Shown: positions 4,866 to 5,505 of the stretch, in pieces
Layout: each line of letters begins with the position of its first letter
How positions within the stretch are numbered: position 1 is the stretch's first letter
Assembly: GCA_041485845.1 (NCBI GenBank)
Contig: JBGPKH010000610.1
Coordinates: forward strand, 1 to 5,505
Direction: 5' to 3'
DNA: 5,505 nucleotides
DNA from: OMOG01 sp041485845
Lineage (GTDB): Bacteria; Acidobacteriota; Terriglobia; Bryobacterales; Bryobacteraceae
Made by a program: the position numbers and the translations under genes
The notes under the pieces: model-generated
Database searches by the model: none
What the model was told of the DNA's origin: nothing
Seen by the model: only the letters and a program-made list of their open reading frames with translations

Positions 4866-5505
4866 ACGCTCGACGTTCGCCGCCGCGTGGAAGAATTGCT
4901 CCGCGCCTGGCAGGAGTCCGATGGATTTCTTGATCGGCCGCCGCTCGCGTGCCCGCTGCCGGAGCCCGACCGGCTGATCGGCAGCCGTCTGGGTCCCTGG
5001 TGCGTGACTTCGGTCATCGGCACGGGAGGCATGGGCACCGTCTACGGCGCCCAACGGGACGATCGCGATTTCCGGCAGCACGCCGCCCTCAAGGTAATCG
5101 CCGCCGGCCGGCTGAGCCGGTCGACCGAGCGGCGCTTCCGCGAAGAGCGTCGAATCCTGGCGTGTCTCGAACATCCCCATGTGGCGCGTCTGATCGATGG
5201 CGGGGTTGCGCCGGACGGGTCGCCGTACCTGGTGATGGAATACGTGGTGGGGACGCCCATCTTGGCCGGGTGCCGCGAGCGCGGTCTGGAACCGCGCGAG
5301 CGGCTGCGGCTGTTGCGCCAGGTATGCGAAGCGGTGCAGTTCGCGCATGAAAACCTGGTGGTGCATTGCGACCTGAAGCCCGCCACTATCCTGGTGACGC
5401 GGGACGGCACGCCCAAGCTGCTGGATTTCGGCATCGCCCGGTTTCTGGCGCAGGAGGGCGAAGCCACCACCACCCTGCTCCACCCCATGACCCCGGACTA
5501 TGCCA
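4770..5505 (+). CDS. Hanks-type Ser/Thr protein kinase, N-terminal part (3' end beyond window)
   Basis: It transfers phosphate from ATP to Ser/Thr of target proteins, by family. 245 codons are visible. Residues 1-55 form a helical cytoplasmic region (Trp5, VEQALGDLLEL, VRRRVEELL, FLDRP) typical of the family. The kinase domain starts near residue 75: Gly-rich loop GTGGMGTVY (84-92), ATP-binding Lys108 in ALKVI, alpha-C Glu126, hinge VMEYV (155-159), catalytic loop HCDLKPATIL (199-208), DFG (219-221), and MTPDYA of the activation segment at the edge. The catalytic loop is odd: the family has HRDLKPSNIL, so Arg is Cys200 and the metal-binding Asn is Thr206, while the catalytic Asp201 and Lys203 remain. 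It may be weakly active or a pseudokinase. Such proteins usually go on to a membrane segment with TPR or WD40 repeats, not visible here. ATG 4770 is chosen because it aligns with ATG 1312 of the duplicate; ATG 4767, one codon upstream, is possible. It is divergent from the S8 peptidase. Confidence 0.88.
   Translation, partial: MESCWLDVEQALGDLLELSPNEYQQYLDQSSLTLDVRRRVEELLRAWQESDGFLDRPPLACPLPEPDRLIGSRLGPWCVTSVIGTGGMGTVYGAQRDDRDFRQHAALKVIAAGRLSRSTERRFREERRILACLEHPHVARLIDGGVAPDGSPYLVMEYVVGTPILAGCRERGLEPRERLRLLRQVCEAVQFAHENLVVHCDLKPATILVTRDGTPKLLDFGIARFLAQEGEATTTLLHPMTPDYA
5364..5393 (+). other. Non-canonical kinase catalytic loop
   Basis: His199 (CAT 5364), Cys200 (TGC 5367) and Asp201 replace the family's HRD, and Thr206 (ACT 5385) stands where Asn is nearly invariant. 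The flanking VVH and ILVTRDGTPKLLDFG are fully typical, so the alignment is unambiguous. The domain is otherwise intact, with no frameshift or stop. Confidence 0.8.

Noticed and set aside
4863..5483. Minus-strand ORFs of 206 and 148 codons opposite the kinase
   Set aside because: The plus strand codes an unmistakable kinase domain with P-loop, Lys, catalytic loop and DFG. The antisense frames have no family signal.

Overview
The window holds four genes in a minus, plus, minus, plus order. Two look like secreted multi-domain proteins and lie on the minus strand. Two open with the same kinase-type N-terminus and lie on the plus strand. GC content is high, roughly 60% by eye. The kinase matches from memory the large family of Hanks-type Ser/Thr kinases expanded in Acidobacteria of the Solibacter/Bryobacter type (an N-terminal Trp-containing helical region, then a kinase domain with the TPKLLDFGIA motif). 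That taxonomic call is an inference of moderate confidence. Planctomycetes or other large-genome soil bacteria remain possible.

Layout. (1) Bases 1150 down to 1 (minus): the first 383 codons of an exported protein made of seven tandem repeats of 45-48 residues (GDTxxGxT ... NxxGxxAF). It runs off the left edge just as it enters a DIKPG motif. (2) Bases 1312-1512 (plus): a 66-residue ORF whose first 32 residues copy the N-terminus of the kinase at the right edge, followed by a Ser/Lys/Glu pentapeptide repeat instead of a kinase domain. (3) Bases 4652 down to 1608 (minus): a 1014-residue exported S8 (subtilisin-like) peptidase with an IPT/TIG-like domain, propeptide-like region, catalytic domain, dockerin-like calcium loops, a Big_2-type Ig-like domain and a C-terminal beta-sandwich-like domain. 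(4) Bases 4770 to the right edge (plus): the first 245 codons of a Ser/Thr kinase.

The most notable structure is a dispersed direct repeat of about 195 bp (1214-1407 and 4670-4865). It covers a whole divergent intergenic region plus the first 32 codons of the kinase. Each copy separates a minus-strand exported protein from a plus-strand kinase-type start. Within it, a promoter-like pair (TGGACY, 17-18 bp, CACAAT) lies exactly 15 nt from the ATG in both copies, and neither start has a visible Shine-Dalgarno site. The visible kinase also departs from its family at catalytic residues (HCD for HRD, Thr for the metal-binding Asn).

I see no RNA gene, CRISPR array, transposase or known defence system. 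How the four genes work together cannot be shown from sequence alone. Co-regulation of each secreted protein with its divergent kinase-type neighbour is a hypothesis.
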